64,000 nt of DNA from Korobacter sp963758505 (GCA_963758505.1 CAVWVJ010000003.1:868001-932000); one strand, 5' to 3'; counted from the stretch's first letter, positions 35,017 to 44,861 are shown. A program made the numbers and translations. Notes: generated from the letters alone by a model not told the origin.

Positions 35017-36198
35017 ATGCTTCATAAGAACCGGCTGTACACGCCGGGGCCGACGCAACTTCTGCCCTCGGCGCAGTTCGCCATGGCGGCCGCGACCATG
35101 CACCACCGCACCGCCGACTTTCGTGACCTCTACGTACGCACTCTTGCAGACTTGAAATCGTTCATCGGTACCCGAAACGACGTCATCCTGATGGCCTGCT
35201 CCGGCAGCGGCGCCATGGAAGCTTCCATCTCCAATCTCACTTCACCGGGGGACCGCATCCTGGTGCTCACCGCCGGCAAGTTCGGCGAACGCTGGTCGAG
35301 CCTGGCGAAAGCTTACGGTGTGAAAGCCGAAGTCGTCGCTGCGCCTTATGGCGAAACATTCACTCTCGATGCCGTCCGCGCCAAACTGGACGGCGTTCGC
35401 GCCGTTTACATGCAGGGCACGGAAACCTCTACCGGCGTCCGTCATGACGTGGAAGGCGTGGCCAGGCTGCTGAAAGGCAGCGACACTCTGCTCGTGGTCG
35501 ATGCCATCACCGGCCTCGGCACCACCCACTTTGACGTCGATGGCTGGGGCGTGGACGTTCTCATCGGCGGCTCGCAGAAGGCCGTCATGATTCCGCCCGG
35601 CCTTGCCTACCTCTCCGTCAGCGACCGCGCCTGGCAGCGGATGGACACGACCTCGAATCCGCGCTTCTACTTCGACCTGCGCAAGGAGCGCAAGTCGGCG
35701 GCCAAGGGCGAGTCGGCCTACACTCCGGCGACCTCGCTGGTCGCGGCTCTCGGCGCTGCGCTGGACTTCATCCGCGGTATGGGCAACGGGGACCTCTCTG
35801 CCGGACGCTACGAACTGGTCGAGAACGCTGAAACCGCTGCCGCCATGACCCGCGCTGCCGCCGAAGCTCTCGGGCTGAAGCTCTTCGCAAAGTCATCGCC
35901 GGCCGCCGCCGTCACCGCCATCTCCGCCCCCGAAGGCGTCGATTCCGGAGCCATCGTCAAAGGCTTCCGCAATCAGTTCGGGGCCATCGTCGCCAATGGC
36001 CAGGGAGACGAGATGAAGGGAAAGATCTTCCGTGTCGCTCACCTCGGCTATTACGACTACCTCGATACCATCGCGGTCATCGGTGCCCTCGAACACGTGC
36101 TGGCTTCCATAACCCGGCACGTGGAACTCGGTTCCGCGCTGCGCGCTGCGCAATTGGCGTATGCGCAACGCTCGACCCTTGCCACTGCAAGCGTTTAA
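35017..36198 (+). CDS. Class V aminotransferase (serine/phosphoserine or alanine-glyoxylate type)
   Basis: 393 residues. NRLYTPGPTQLLPSAQFAMA, the cofactor-contacting GSGAMEASISNL, VVDAITGLG and the PLP lysine in GGSQKAVM (Lys188) define a fold-type I class V enzyme of the SerC-like/AGAT branch. It is followed at 109 bp by serA, so conversion of 3-phosphohydroxypyruvate to phosphoserine is a reasonable inference, supplying the second step of serine synthesis. Confidence 0.88.
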   Translation: MLHKNRLYTPGPTQLLPSAQFAMAAATMHHRTADFRDLYVRTLADLKSFIGTRNDVILMACSGSGAMEASISNLTSPGDRILVLTAGKFGERWSSLAKAYGVKAEVVAAPYGETFTLDAVRAKLDGVRAVYMQGTETSTGVRHDVEGVARLLKGSDTLLVVDAITGLGTTHFDVDGWGVDVLIGGSQKAVMIPPGLAYLSVSDRAWQRMDTTSNPRFYFDLRKERKSAAKGESAYTPATSLVAALGAALDFIRGMGNGDLSAGRYELVENAETAAAMTRAAAEALGLKLFAKSSPAAAVTAISAPEGVDSGAIVKGFRNQFGAIVANGQGDEMKGKIFRVAHLGYYDYLDTIAVIGALEHVLASITRHVELGSALRAAQLAYAQRSTLATASV

Positions 36199-36307
36199 CT
36201 ACAAGGCCCTTCGTTCCCGATGTACCAACCCGGAGTCAACCCGCCAGCCGCCGCATCGGCCAAGGTCGATGCGGTCGTTCGGGTGGCTACCTCACAGGAA
36301 GCGCATC

Positions 36308-37903
36308 TTGAAAATCGTCGTCGCTGAAAAAATCGCTCCCGCAGCCATCGATCTATTTCGCCAGGATCCCACCTGGAACGTCGTCACCCCCGACCAGGTC
36401 GCCAAGAAAGAACAACTCGTCGAACAACTCAAGGGTGCGGACGCGCTCATCGTCCGCTCCGCGGTCTTCGTCGATGCCGCTCTCCTCGAACACGCCGACA
36501 AACTTCGCGTCATCGGGCGTGCCGGCGTAGGTGTCGACAATATCGAACTGGAAGCCGCTACCCGCCACGGCATCGCCGTCATGAATACCCCCGGCGCCAA
36601 CGCCATCGCGGTCGCGGAACATACCATCGGCCTCATGCTGGCCATGGCGCGTTTCATCCCGCGCGCTACCGAAACCATGCACGCCGGCAAGTGGGAGAAG
36701 AAATCGCTGCAGGGCACCGAATTACGCGGCAAAACCCTTGGCATCATCGGCCTTGGCCGTATCGGGCTCGAGGTGGGCCGCCGCGCTGCCGCTTTCGGCA
36801 TGACCCTGGTTGCACACGATCCCTATGTCTCGCCCACGGTCGCGCACGATGCCAAGATCCGGCTCGCGGAACGCGATGAGGTCCTGTCGATCGCCGACTA
36901 CATCACCCTGCACGTCGGCCTTACTCCGCAAACCGCCAACCTGATCAACGCCCATTCCATCGCCACGATGAAAAAGGGCGTGCGCATCGTGAACTGCGCC
37001 CGCGGTGAGTTGATCGACGAAGCTGCTCTCGCGGAGGCCATCAATTCCGGACAGGTCGGCGGCGCTGCCCTCGACGTCTTCACCGAGGAGCCGCCCAAAG
37101 GCACGCCTCTGGCTGGCTTAGCCAACGTTATTCTGACGCCCCACGTGGGTGGCTCGACAGCCGAAGCCCAGGATGCTGTCGGCGTGCAGATCGCCCAGCA
37201 GGTGCGCGACTACCTGCAACGCGGCGTGGTGCAAAACGCCGTCAACATGCCCTCGATGACCGAGCAGGAGTATGTCGCCCTCGAACCATTCATCACCCTC
37301 GCCGAACGGTTGGGCAGTTTTCTGGCGCAACTTGCCCAGGAACGCTTCGTGGAAATCGCCATCCGCTACACCGGCCCGCTGGCTGACTGGAAAACCGAAC
37401 TCATTCGCAACGCCGCGATCAAGGGCATCCTGCAGCACACCACCGACGACAGCGTGAACGTGATCAACGCCAGCGCCGTTGCGGAATCCCGCGGCATCCC
37501 CGTGCACGAATCGAAGAAAGAGAAAGGGACGAGCGGCGGCGCTGCCAATGTGCTCGGCCTTACCGTGCAAACGCCGAAAGGAACCCTCTCTGCGCGTGGA
37601 ACGGTGTTACACGGCAATTCTCCGCGCCTGCTCTCGTTCGACAACATTGACGTCGAAGCGCCCCTGGAGAACACGTTGCTCGTCATCCGCAATCGCGATA
37701 TACCCGGTGTGGTCGGACGTGTCGGCAGCATCCTTGGCGACCACGAGATCAACATCGCCAACTTTGCTCTCGGTCGTGCCGGCGCTTCCACCGGCGGCAA
37801 CGCACTCGCCGTGGTGCAGGTTGACGGCAGGCTCAGCGAGGCCGTCCTGCAAAACCTTCGCGCCGCCAAAGCGATCCTCGCCGCCAATGTAGTCCAGTTT
37901 TAA
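36308..37903 (+). CDS. serA: D-3-phosphoglycerate dehydrogenase
   Basis: 531 residues from TTG 36308 (AGGAAG upstream at about 36296), the length of the long type-1 enzyme. VIGRAGVGVDNIEL, the NAD site GKTLGIIGLGRIGLEVGRRA, the catalytic NCARGELIDEAAL and TPHVGGSTAEAQ are all present. An allosteric substrate-binding domain (about 315-450) and a C-terminal ACT domain (NRDIPGVVGRVGSILGDHEINIANF) follow. First step of serine biosynthesis. An upstream ATG at 36269 would add 13 unlikely residues. Confidence 0.95.
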   Translation: MKIVVAEKIAPAAIDLFRQDPTWNVVTPDQVAKKEQLVEQLKGADALIVRSAVFVDAALLEHADKLRVIGRAGVGVDNIELEAATRHGIAVMNTPGANAIAVAEHTIGLMLAMARFIPRATETMHAGKWEKKSLQGTELRGKTLGIIGLGRIGLEVGRRAAAFGMTLVAHDPYVSPTVAHDAKIRLAERDEVLSIADYITLHVGLTPQTANLINAHSIATMKKGVRIVNCARGELIDEAALAEAINSGQVGGAALDVFTEEPPKGTPLAGLANVILTPHVGGSTAEAQDAVGVQIAQQVRDYLQRGVVQNAVNMPSMTEQEYVALEPFITLAERLGSFLAQLAQERFVEIAIRYTGPLADWKTELIRNAAIKGILQHTTDDSVNVINASAVAESRGIPVHESKKEKGTSGGAANVLGLTVQTPKGTLSARGTVLHGNSPRLLSFDNIDVEAPLENTLLVIRNRDIPGVVGRVGSILGDHEINIANFALGRAGASTGGNALAVVQVDGRLSEAVLQNLRAAKAILAANVVQF

Positions 37904-37919
37904 AGTGTGAAGTGATGTA

Positions 37920-37952
37920 CCCCATCCCGAGCCAATCGAGGGATGGGGTTTT
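37920..37952 (+). terminator. Intrinsic terminator of serA
   Basis: CCCCATCCC (37920-37928) pairs with GGGATGGGG (37940-37948), followed by TTTTCTGT, 17 bases past the stop. Confidence 0.88.
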
Positions 37953-37955
37953 CTG

Positions 37956-38050
37956 TCTTGTCATCCTGAGCGAAGGACGCGAAGCGTCCGCAGTCGAAGG
38001 ACCCCTACCCGCTCCCGAATTTCTCGGTTAAGCGACGCGGCAACCTGCTT
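37956..38050 (+). repeat. Composite repeat: family B followed by the family A tail
   Basis: CTTGTCATCCTGAGCGAAG, hairpin GGACGCGAAGCGTCC, GCAGTCGAAGGACCCCTACCC, then CTCCCGAATTTCTCGG and GCGACGCGGCAACCTGCT. The B unit is complete. The A unit is only its 3' half. Confidence 0.85.
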
Positions 38051-38064
38051 TTTCCGACGAGTAG

Positions 38065-39162
38065 CTACTCTTCCATCCGCTGCAACTTCCGCGACTCCGC
38101 CAGCAGCGCCATCGAGTGCGTCAGGTTCTGCATCGTCACGATCCCCACCAATCGTCCGCCATCCACCACCGGCACCAGGTTCAGCCCCTTCGTCCCAATG
38201 CGCCGGAAGATCGCCGCCAGCGACTCCGTTTTCTGCGCGATGTGAAAGCCGCGGTTCATCACTCCCTGCACATAGCCGTTGCCATTGCGCAGGGCATCGA
38301 GGATCCGCTGCCTTGAGATGACGCCTACGAGGTCGCTGCCGCGGATTACCGGAAACTCATCCTGCAGCGAATGCACCGCCTTATGCAGCGCATCCTCAAG
38401 CGTGTCCGCCGAAGAGAGCGTCGAGAAATCGGTCAGCATGACCTCTTCGATCCGCACCGTCTCCAGCACCGACTGGAAGATCGCCGTTCGGTCTTCGATC
38501 TGCGCGCCGATGAAGAGGAAGACGCCGATCATCATCAGCCACGGGCTCCAGATGCCCGCGACCATGAACAGCGCCGCGAAGCCTTGGCCGATGGTGACCG
38601 CCTTGCGCGTCGCCTGCACGTAATCCATCCGTTGCGCGAGCAACGAACGCAGCACCCGCCCACCGTCCATTGGGTACGCGGGCAGAAGGTTGAAGGCGCC
38701 CAGGAACAGGTTGCTCCACACGAAACTCTTGGGCAAATTTACCGGCGTGATCCACGGACGCGATGCAAGGTTCATGTGCAGCAGCAGCACGCAACCCAAG
38801 GCGGCCGCGATCCCGATGACCAGGTTCACCAAAGGCCCTGCGGCGCTTACGCGAATGTCGCGCGCCGCATTTTGGCGGGTATGCGTCCCTTGGTCTTCCA
38901 TGAAGGTGATGCCGCCGATCGGCAGCAGCACGATGCCGCGCACCTTAATCCCCGCCCGCATCGCGACCAGCGCATGCGCAAGTTCGTGCAGCACCACCGA
39001 GCCGAATACCAATCCGACCAGCGCAAGACCTCGTGCCGCCAGCGTCGGTCCATTCACAGTCGATTGCGTGAACCACACGAACATCAGCAAAAACAGGAAC
39101 GTCAGGTGCAGCCGGACTTCGACGCCAAACAACCGTCCGATCGGAATGGACCAATTTCGCAT
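38065..39162 (-). CDS. Site-2-type M50 metalloprotease with CBS pair
   Basis: 365 residues. Membrane helices surround HELAH (59-63) and NLLPAYPMDGGRVLRSLLA, which hold the zinc ligands of M50 intramembrane proteases. The C-terminal 120 residues (about 245-360) are two CBS motifs (DEFPVIRGSDLVGVISRQRIL; LNLVPVVDGGRLVGIVTMQNL), probably sensing adenine nucleotides. It should cleave membrane proteins such as anti-sigma factors. The substrate is unknown. Divergent from rsmD. Confidence 0.92.
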   Translation of the reverse strand: MRNWSIPIGRLFGVEVRLHLTFLFLLMFVWFTQSTVNGPTLAARGLALVGLVFGSVVLHELAHALVAMRAGIKVRGIVLLPIGGITFMEDQGTHTRQNAARDIRVSAAGPLVNLVIGIAAALGCVLLLHMNLASRPWITPVNLPKSFVWSNLFLGAFNLLPAYPMDGGRVLRSLLAQRMDYVQATRKAVTIGQGFAALFMVAGIWSPWLMMIGVFLFIGAQIEDRTAIFQSVLETVRIEEVMLTDFSTLSSADTLEDALHKAVHSLQDEFPVIRGSDLVGVISRQRILDALRNGNGYVQGVMNRGFHIAQKTESLAAIFRRIGTKGLNLVPVVDGGRLVGIVTMQNLTHSMALLAESRKLQRMEE

Positions 39163-39232
39163 TGCGGAAAATCTCTGCTCACATTCTATACACTCTTAGA
39201 CGCGAGGAGCGGACCGCCGGTTCCCCGATCCC

Positions 39233-39795
39233 ATGCGCATCATTTCCGGAAAATTTCGCAGTCGTCCCTTGAAAACACCGGTCGGCCTTGACGTCCGTCC
39301 TTCGTCCGATCGCCTTCGCGAGACGCTCTTCAATGTCCTCGCGGCCTCTCGCAACCTCGAAGGTTCGCGCTGGATCGACCTCTTCGCCGGCACGGGCGCG
39401 GTCGGCATCGAGGCGCTCAGCCGCGGCGCCGCGTATGTCTATTTTGTGGAGAAAGCCAGGAAGGTCGCGCGCATCATTGAAGAAAATTTGAATTCGCTCG
39501 GCGCGGAGTCACAGGCCGAGGTCCTGAACAGCGACGCCCTCGCCGCCCTGCGGCAAATGGAAGGAATGGATCCGTTGACTTCGTTTTCCTCGATCCGCCC
39601 TACCGGGAGGAGGGCGCCTATCTCGGGGTCTTGCGCATTCTTGCCGGCTCCCCTTTACTCAAGCCGGCATCAATCGTGATCGCCGAGCATACCAAGCACT
39701 TCGATCCGGGGGATGGCGTCAACGATTTGCATCGTTATCGCTCTCTCAAGCAGGGCGACGCCGTCCTGAGCTTCTACCGCAAATCGTCATCCTGA
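39233..39795 (+). CDS. rsmD: 16S rRNA (guanine966-N2)-methyltransferase RsmD, one-base frameshift
   Basis: 187 residues if one T is restored near 39575 (CCGTTGAC to CCGTTTGAC). Frame 1: MRIISGKFRSRPLKTPVGLD, RPSSDRLRETLFNVL and the SAM site WIDLFAGTGAVGIEALSRGA. Frame 2: FDFVFLDPPYREEGAYLG, holding the DPPY catalytic motif, then LLKPASIVIAEH to SFYRKSSS. The stop TGA at 39793 comes from the TCATCCTGAGCG word of a family B repeat, so the repeat encodes the last residues. Confidence 0.9.
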
Positions 39796-40047
39796 GCGAC
39801 GAAACTCGTCCCACCATATCTTGCCCGCTTGTCATCCTGAGCGAAGCGGCGCTCGCGCCGCGCCGTCGAAGGACCCCTACCCGTTCCCGAATTTCTCGGT
39901 CAACCAGATCTACTTCGCCAAGCGGCCCGCCCACATCCCCGCCGCGGTCTCCTACCCTCTCTCTTGTCATTGCGAGGAGCGCAATCGGGGTCCCCGACAG
40001 CTCCCGCTGGCGGGGTGATGGAGCGACTTCGCAACCTGCTGTACCTG
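39785..40047 (+). repeat. Repeat cluster: B fragment, B full copy, A long copy
   Basis: GTCATCCTGAGCGACGAAAC at 39786. Full B at 39830 with core CGGCGCTCGCGCCG and GTCGAAGGACCCCTACCC. A long at about 39927-40047 with TTGTCATTGCGAGGAGCGCA, a CCCCGACA hairpin, CCCGCTGGCGGG and GCAACCTGCTGT. Confidence 0.85.
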
Positions 40048-40078
40048 CTCCGGTGAGCGAACAACCCGAAGCAAACCC

Positions 40079-40636
40079 CTACATAATCAACTCATTCGTC
40101 CTGCGCACAATCGGATGCTGCATCTCCTGCAATTCGTTCTTCACGCAGTTCAGCCCGTACACGCAGCTCTCGAATTCTTTCGCCAGCTTGGCAAACAGCG
40201 GCGCGACCTTCGCGTATTCGAAGTGCTCAAACTTCGAAACGATGTAGTAGCTCTCCTTGCCGGCCTTCATAAAGTCAACGAGGTTTTCCAGCCGCTCCTT
40301 GCGCAGGCGGAAATGATTGATGCTCTCCGGAAACATACCGGTGAAGAACAGCGTGTAATCGCCAATATGCTTGCGCACCTGCCGCTCGCGGTCGAACGAC
40401 GGCGCTGGCCCGTAGATCGGGTCCGACTCCAGCAACATCTCCCCGACGTCCTGTAGCGGACGCCCGTCGGCAGTACGGATGCGGAACAGGTTCTCGACGT
40501 CGCAGAACTCGGTCAGCATCGCGGCGATGTACTCTTTCACGTCCCCATCGCGCAAGCCGATGTCGCTGTCGAAGTGCCGGTCGACCAGGTTCAGGAACAG
40601 CTCCTGCAAAGGACGAGAATCCGATAATTGGCCCAA
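40079..40636 (-). CDS. Conserved cytoplasmic protein of unknown function
   Basis: 185 residues from TTG 40636. Largely helical with no membrane segment: LQELFLNLVDRHFDSDIGLRD, YGPAPSFDRERQVRKHIGDYTLFFTGMFPESI and SKFEHFEYAKVAPLFAKLAKEFESC. Two Cys near the C-terminus. I recognise no family and assign no function. It lies between two repeat-rich gaps and is divergent from folC. Confidence 0.7.
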   Translation of the reverse strand: MGQLSDSRPLQELFLNLVDRHFDSDIGLRDGDVKEYIAAMLTEFCDVENLFRIRTADGRPLQDVGEMLLESDPIYGPAPSFDRERQVRKHIGDYTLFFTGMFPESINHFRLRKERLENLVDFMKAGKESYYIVSKFEHFEYAKVAPLFAKLAKEFESCVYGLNCVKNELQEMQHPIVRRTNELIM

Positions 40637-40890
40637 AGTTCAACCCCCACGCCAGATTTGAGCCAGAGAGATAACCTGAATTGCTCGTCATCGCAAGCGC
40701 AACTTTGCATCGCTCAGATCGAAATCTCTTCTGCTCCCATCCTGCGTACTCTTGCTGCTGGGTTAGAACACACTTCAAACCCGCATAGTTGCTGGTTTTT
40801 TTTGTCTTGCGCCATACAACCTGCCCATTAGCAGCAGCTCACCTTGAGTGACAATAAAGTGCGGGGTAACCATCTGCGGTAATCTGTTCG

Positions 40891-42252
40891 GTGCCCTCCA
40901 TGACCTACGAAGCCGCTGTCGGCGCCCTCTACGAACTCGGCCACGAGCTCGCGGGAACATCCCACAAATTCGACCTCGCGCACATGCGCGCCCTTCTCGA
41001 GGCCGCTGGACATCCCGAGACCCGCTTCTCCAGCGTCCTCATTGCCGGAACCAACGGCAAAGGCTCTACCGCGGCCACGCTCGCCTCCATCCTGCACGTG
41101 GCCGGCTACAAGACGGCCCTTTACACCTCGCCGCACCTGGTGCGGATCAACGAGCGCATCCGCATCGCGGGCGATCCTGTGGGCGACGCGGAATTCGCCG
41201 CTGCCTACGATCACTTCGAGAAGCTTGCCGCCGCGTTGGTAGAAGAGAAAACCCTTCCCTGGCATCCGAGCTTTTTCGAAATGCTCACCGCCATGGCCTT
41301 CGAAATCTTCGCCCGCGCCGGCGTCCAGATCGCTGTCCTGGAAGTTGGCATGGGCGGACGTCTCGACGCCACCAACGTCGTCGAACCTCTTATCTCGGTC
41401 ATCACCGACATCTCGCTCGATCACCAGAAGTTTCTCGGGAACACCATCGCCGAGATCGCCGGCGAGAAGGCGGGCATCATCAAGCCCAACGGCACCGTCG
41501 TGACCCTGCCGCAGCACCCCGCCGCCAATGACGTCATTGGACGCGCCATCCTCGCACAACACGCAACCGGCATCAGCGCGGTCAAACACATGCCGCCGGT
41601 CTCTCCCGGAGCTCCGATCTACATGGGCGAAATGCCAACCGAACACGAGCGCCACGGTTACGCCCTCGACGTCATGGGGCAGACGATCTATGTCGATTCC
41701 CCTCTTCACGGCCGCCATCAGCTTCGCAACCTTGCCTTGGCCATCACCACCGCCGAAGAACTTGGTAACTACGGCTTTCCCGTCACCGCTCAGCAGATCG
41801 AGGAAGGCATACGTTCTACCCTGTGGCCGGGCCGCTTCCAGGTCATTCCCGCCGGCAGCAGCCCCATCGGCCGCGAGCTGATCTTCGACGTCGCCCATAA
41901 TCCCGCCGGGGCCTGGGCCCTGCGCTCCGCGCTTTCCGAGCGAGTCGGCGAAAGGCCGTTAACTCTCGTCTTCGGCGCGATGCAGGACAAAGCTTTCCGC
42001 GAGATGGCTCAGATTCTCTTTCCGATGGCCCAGCAGGTCGTGGTTACGCACGCCAGAAACCCGCGCGCCGCCACCACTGCTGAACTAATCGGGGCCGCCC
42101 AAACCGTCGGGGCAGAAGTAGTGGAAGAGCCTTCTGTCGAGCTCGCTGTACGCCACGCCGCCGATCTCACCTCCGCAGACGGCGTGATTGTCATCACCGG
42201 TTCCATTTTCGTTGTCGGCGAAGCTCTGCAAGCCCTCCGCATCCCCACCTGA
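40891..42252 (+). CDS. folC: Bifunctional folylpolyglutamate/dihydrofolate synthase FolC
   Basis: 453 residues from GTG 40891 (ATG 40900 is the alternative). The P-loop is AGTNGKGSTAATLA (52-65), followed by TSPHLVRINERIRI, VLEVGMGGRLDATNVV, ITDISLDHQKFLG and IAGEKAGIIK. It adds glutamate to dihydropteroate and to folates. GGTAAT at 40879-40884 ends seven bases before the GTG and no ribosome site is visible, again pointing to a leaderless start. Confidence 0.95.
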   Translation: MPSMTYEAAVGALYELGHELAGTSHKFDLAHMRALLEAAGHPETRFSSVLIAGTNGKGSTAATLASILHVAGYKTALYTSPHLVRINERIRIAGDPVGDAEFAAAYDHFEKLAAALVEEKTLPWHPSFFEMLTAMAFEIFARAGVQIAVLEVGMGGRLDATNVVEPLISVITDISLDHQKFLGNTIAEIAGEKAGIIKPNGTVVTLPQHPAANDVIGRAILAQHATGISAVKHMPPVSPGAPIYMGEMPTEHERHGYALDVMGQTIYVDSPLHGRHQLRNLALAITTAEELGNYGFPVTAQQIEEGIRSTLWPGRFQVIPAGSSPIGRELIFDVAHNPAGAWALRSALSERVGERPLTLVFGAMQDKAFREMAQILFPMAQQVVVTHARNPRAATTAELIGAAQTVGAEVVEEPSVELAVRHAADLTSADGVIVITGSIFVVGEALQALRIPT

Positions 42253-42258
42253 CTCCCT

Positions 42259-42483
42259 GTCATCCTGAGCGAAGCGGCGCTCGCGCCGCGCAGTCGAAGG
42301 ACCCCTACCCCACCCAATCTCTGCACGCCCCGCCACCGATCGAACAGAGGCTGCCCCGCGGCCAGCCTGCAACGCTCTCTCGCCTCTCCAACCCTCTCTC
42401 GTGTCATTGCGAGGAGCGCAATCGGGGTCCCCGACAGCTCCCGCTGGCGGGGTGATGGAGCGACGTCGCAACCTGCTGTACCC
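42259..42483 (+). repeat. Repeat cluster: B copy then A long copy
   Basis: TGTCATCCTGAGCGAAG, hairpin CGGCGCTCGCGCCG, CGCAGTCGAAGGACCCCTACCC. Then CGGCCAGCC at 42359, GTGTCATTGCGAGGAGCGCA, the double-hairpin core and GACGTCGCAACCTGCTGTAC ending near 42483. Confidence 0.85.
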
Positions 42484-42514
42484 TCTCCAAACTGCGATAA
42501 TCTATTCCTAAGCC

Positions 42515-43321
42515 ATGCCGCCCCTGCTCAGCCGGATGCGTTCTTATCTTTTCTATGTCCCCGTCGTTTATCTCTACACGGCGATCATGGGCATCGGCTC
42601 GCTCCTCTCTTCGCTCTTCGATCGCAGCGGCCGGATCCAGCACGGCTTTGCCCGCACCTGGTCGAAAATGATCCTCGCCACCACCAACTGCCCCGTCACC
42701 CTGCTGAACCCCGAGAAGCTCGACGTTGGCGTTCCCGCCGTCTATGTCGTAAACCACCTCTCGGCGCTGGATATCCCTTCGCTCTACGCCGCTCTGCCCT
42801 TTCAGTTCCGCATCCTGGCGAAGAAGGAGCTGTTTCGCTATCCCGTCCTCGGCTGGCACCTCAAGCGCTCCGGGCAAATCGCCATCGACCGCGACAACGC
42901 GCGCTCCTCGCTCAAGAGCCTGATGAGCGCCAGCGACGCTCTGAAGCGCGGCATGTCGCTCGTCGTTTTCCCCGAAGGCGGCCGCTCTCCGGACGGCTGT
43001 TTGCAGCCATTCCTCGGCGGCTCGTTCTATGTGGCCATCAAGGCGCAGGCGCCGATCGTACCCATGGCGCTGGTTGGAGGCTACGAAGCGCTCCCCATGA
43101 ACAGCTTTCATATTCGTCCGCGGCCCTTGCAACTGGTAGTTGGCGATGCCATCTCGAGCGCTGGTTTCGCGCCAAGGGAAATGGATAAACTGGCTGCCAT
43201 GGCGGAGGCGGCCGTCGCCGATCTCTATTACCCCAGAGCGCAGGTCGCGCGCCCCGCCACGGAACCCCCCGAGGAAGCACTGCGCCATACGCAACTCACG
43301 GAGTCGCCGGAGGGCCATTGA
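42515..43321 (+). CDS. plsC: 1-acyl-sn-glycerol-3-phosphate acyltransferase
   Basis: 268 residues with N-terminal membrane helices. NHLSALD (80-86) is the NHx4D catalytic motif, and VVFPEGGRSPDG is the glycerophosphate-binding block. Makes phosphatidic acid. GATAAT at 42496-42501 precedes the ATG by 13 bases. It is followed two bases after its stop by the amidotransferase gene, then by an SDR gene. Confidence 0.93.
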   Translation: MPPLLSRMRSYLFYVPVVYLYTAIMGIGSLLSSLFDRSGRIQHGFARTWSKMILATTNCPVTLLNPEKLDVGVPAVYVVNHLSALDIPSLYAALPFQFRILAKKELFRYPVLGWHLKRSGQIAIDRDNARSSLKSLMSASDALKRGMSLVVFPEGGRSPDGCLQPFLGGSFYVAIKAQAPIVPMALVGGYEALPMNSFHIRPRPLQLVVGDAISSAGFAPREMDKLAAMAEAAVADLYYPRAQVARPATEPPEEALRHTQLTESPEGH

Positions 43322-43323
43322 TC

Positions 43324-44088
43324 ATGACAACGAAGCCCCGCATCGCCATTCCCGAACCTCACTCCGAGCGCGACTACACCGCGAAGACATTGCCCGACTA
43401 CACCGAGGCCGTGGAAGCTGCCGGCGGTGAAGCGGTCGTCATCCCGCTCGATCTCTCTCCCGATGACCTGGCGCAGAAGATTAAGTCCTGCGACGCCGTG
43501 CTGCTCCCCGGCAGTCCCGCCGACGTCGATCCCGAGAAATACGACGAGCCTCGCAACCCGCACACCGCCCCAGCCGACGTCCCGCGCGACAACGCCGACG
43601 AACTCCTGCTCCAGGATGCCGCCAACATGCGTAAGCCCGTCTTCGGCATCTGCTACGGGATCCAATCGCTCAATGTCTGGCGCACCGGCAAACTCGTGCA
43701 ACACATCGAAGGCGCCGACGCGCACGAGAAGAGTGGAGAATCCCGCGCCCACACCGTAAAGACCGAGCCCGGCACGCTGCTCGCCCGGCTCGCCGGCAAG
43801 GCGGAGCCCGGAACCTCCGAGATGTGGGTGAACTCCTCCCATCACCAGGCGTTGGCCACGCTGGGCGATGGCCTGCGCATCGCCGCCGTATCCGCCAACG
43901 ATGGAATTATCGAGGCCGTCGAAAGCACCGCGGACGATCAGTGGATGCTGGGCGTGCAGTGGCATCCCGAGCGCACCTGGAAGCAGGACACATTCTCCCG
44001 CCTTCTCTTCGAAGAGTTCATCGCCGAAGCGCGGCGCTGGCACGAACAATCGGCGGCGAAGCACAACGACTTCGAGGCGGTGCGCTAG
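43324..44088 (+). CDS. Class I glutamine amidotransferase-like hydrolase (PuuD-type, C26 family)
   Basis: 254 residues from ATG 43324. DAVLLPGSPADVDPEKYDE, the nucleophile Cys in FGICYGIQSLNV, NSSHHQAL and VQWHPERT (catalytic His with acidic partner) match gamma-glutamyl-gamma-aminobutyrate hydrolase-type enzymes. Probably splits gamma-glutamyl amides. In an apparent operon with plsC and the SDR gene, two bases apart on each side. Confidence 0.87.
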   Translation: MTTKPRIAIPEPHSERDYTAKTLPDYTEAVEAAGGEAVVIPLDLSPDDLAQKIKSCDAVLLPGSPADVDPEKYDEPRNPHTAPADVPRDNADELLLQDAANMRKPVFGICYGIQSLNVWRTGKLVQHIEGADAHEKSGESRAHTVKTEPGTLLARLAGKAEPGTSEMWVNSSHHQALATLGDGLRIAAVSANDGIIEAVESTADDQWMLGVQWHPERTWKQDTFSRLLFEEFIAEARRWHEQSAAKHNDFEAVR

Positions 44089-44090
44089 CC

Positions 44091-44861
44091 ATGCCCGTAT
44101 CCCTCTCGCTCGATGGCAAAGTAGCTCTCATAACCGGAGGCTCTCGCGGCATCGGAGCTGCCATCGTTCGGCTCTTCGTCGCCGCCGGGGCCAAGGTCGT
44201 CTTCAACTACCAGCGCGCCGCCGAAGCCGCCGAGAAACTCGTCCGCGAGTGCGGTCCGGACCACTGCTACGCCGTGCAGGCCAACCTCACCTCCGCCGAT
44301 TCCGCGAAGCCGCTCATTGAAGCCGCCATCGCGCATTTCGGCGCCCTCGACATTCTCGTCGCCAACCACGGCGTCTGGCCGCCAGAAGACATCCCCATCG
44401 ACCAGATGACCGAAGCGCAATGGCGCAGCACGCTCTCCATCAATCTTGACTCCGTCTTTGGCCTGCTGAAATACGCCACGGCCCACATGAAGCAGCAGGG
44501 TCGCGGTGGCCATATCGTGCTGATCAGTTCGACCTCCGGCCAGCGCGGCGAAGCCTTTCACGTCGACTACGCGGCCTCGAAAGGCGCTCTGATCTCCATG
44601 ACCAAGGGCCTTGGGACCGAGCTCGCCAGGCATCGCATCTACGTAAATTGCGTTGCGCCGGGCTGGGTCGATACCGATATGACCGCCTCCACCCTGGTCG
44701 ACCCCAAGGCAGACGCCCTCATTTATCAGCAGATCCCGCTCGGCCGGGTCGGCAAGCCGGAGGAGATCGCCGCCCCCGTCCTCTTCCTCTGTACCCCGAT
44801 GGCCGCCTTCATCACCGGTGAAGTCTTCAACGTCAACGGGGGCGCCGTACTGGCTGGATAA
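44091..44861 (+). CDS. Short-chain dehydrogenase/reductase
   Basis: 256 residues from ATG 44091. TGGSRGIGAAI is the NAD(P) motif, NHG is the structural motif, and the catalytic set is Ser (LISSTSG), Tyr and Lys (YAASKGAL). The C-terminus is VFNVNGGAVLAG. A FabG-like 3-ketoacyl reductase is possible, but the family is too broad. Behind the amidotransferase gene by two bases. Confidence 0.88.
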   Translation: MPVSLSLDGKVALITGGSRGIGAAIVRLFVAAGAKVVFNYQRAAEAAEKLVRECGPDHCYAVQANLTSADSAKPLIEAAIAHFGALDILVANHGVWPPEDIPIDQMTEAQWRSTLSINLDSVFGLLKYATAHMKQQGRGGHIVLISSTSGQRGEAFHVDYAASKGALISMTKGLGTELARHRIYVNCVAPGWVDTDMTASTLVDPKADALIYQQIPLGRVGKPEEIAAPVLFLCTPMAAFITGEVFNVNGGAVLAG

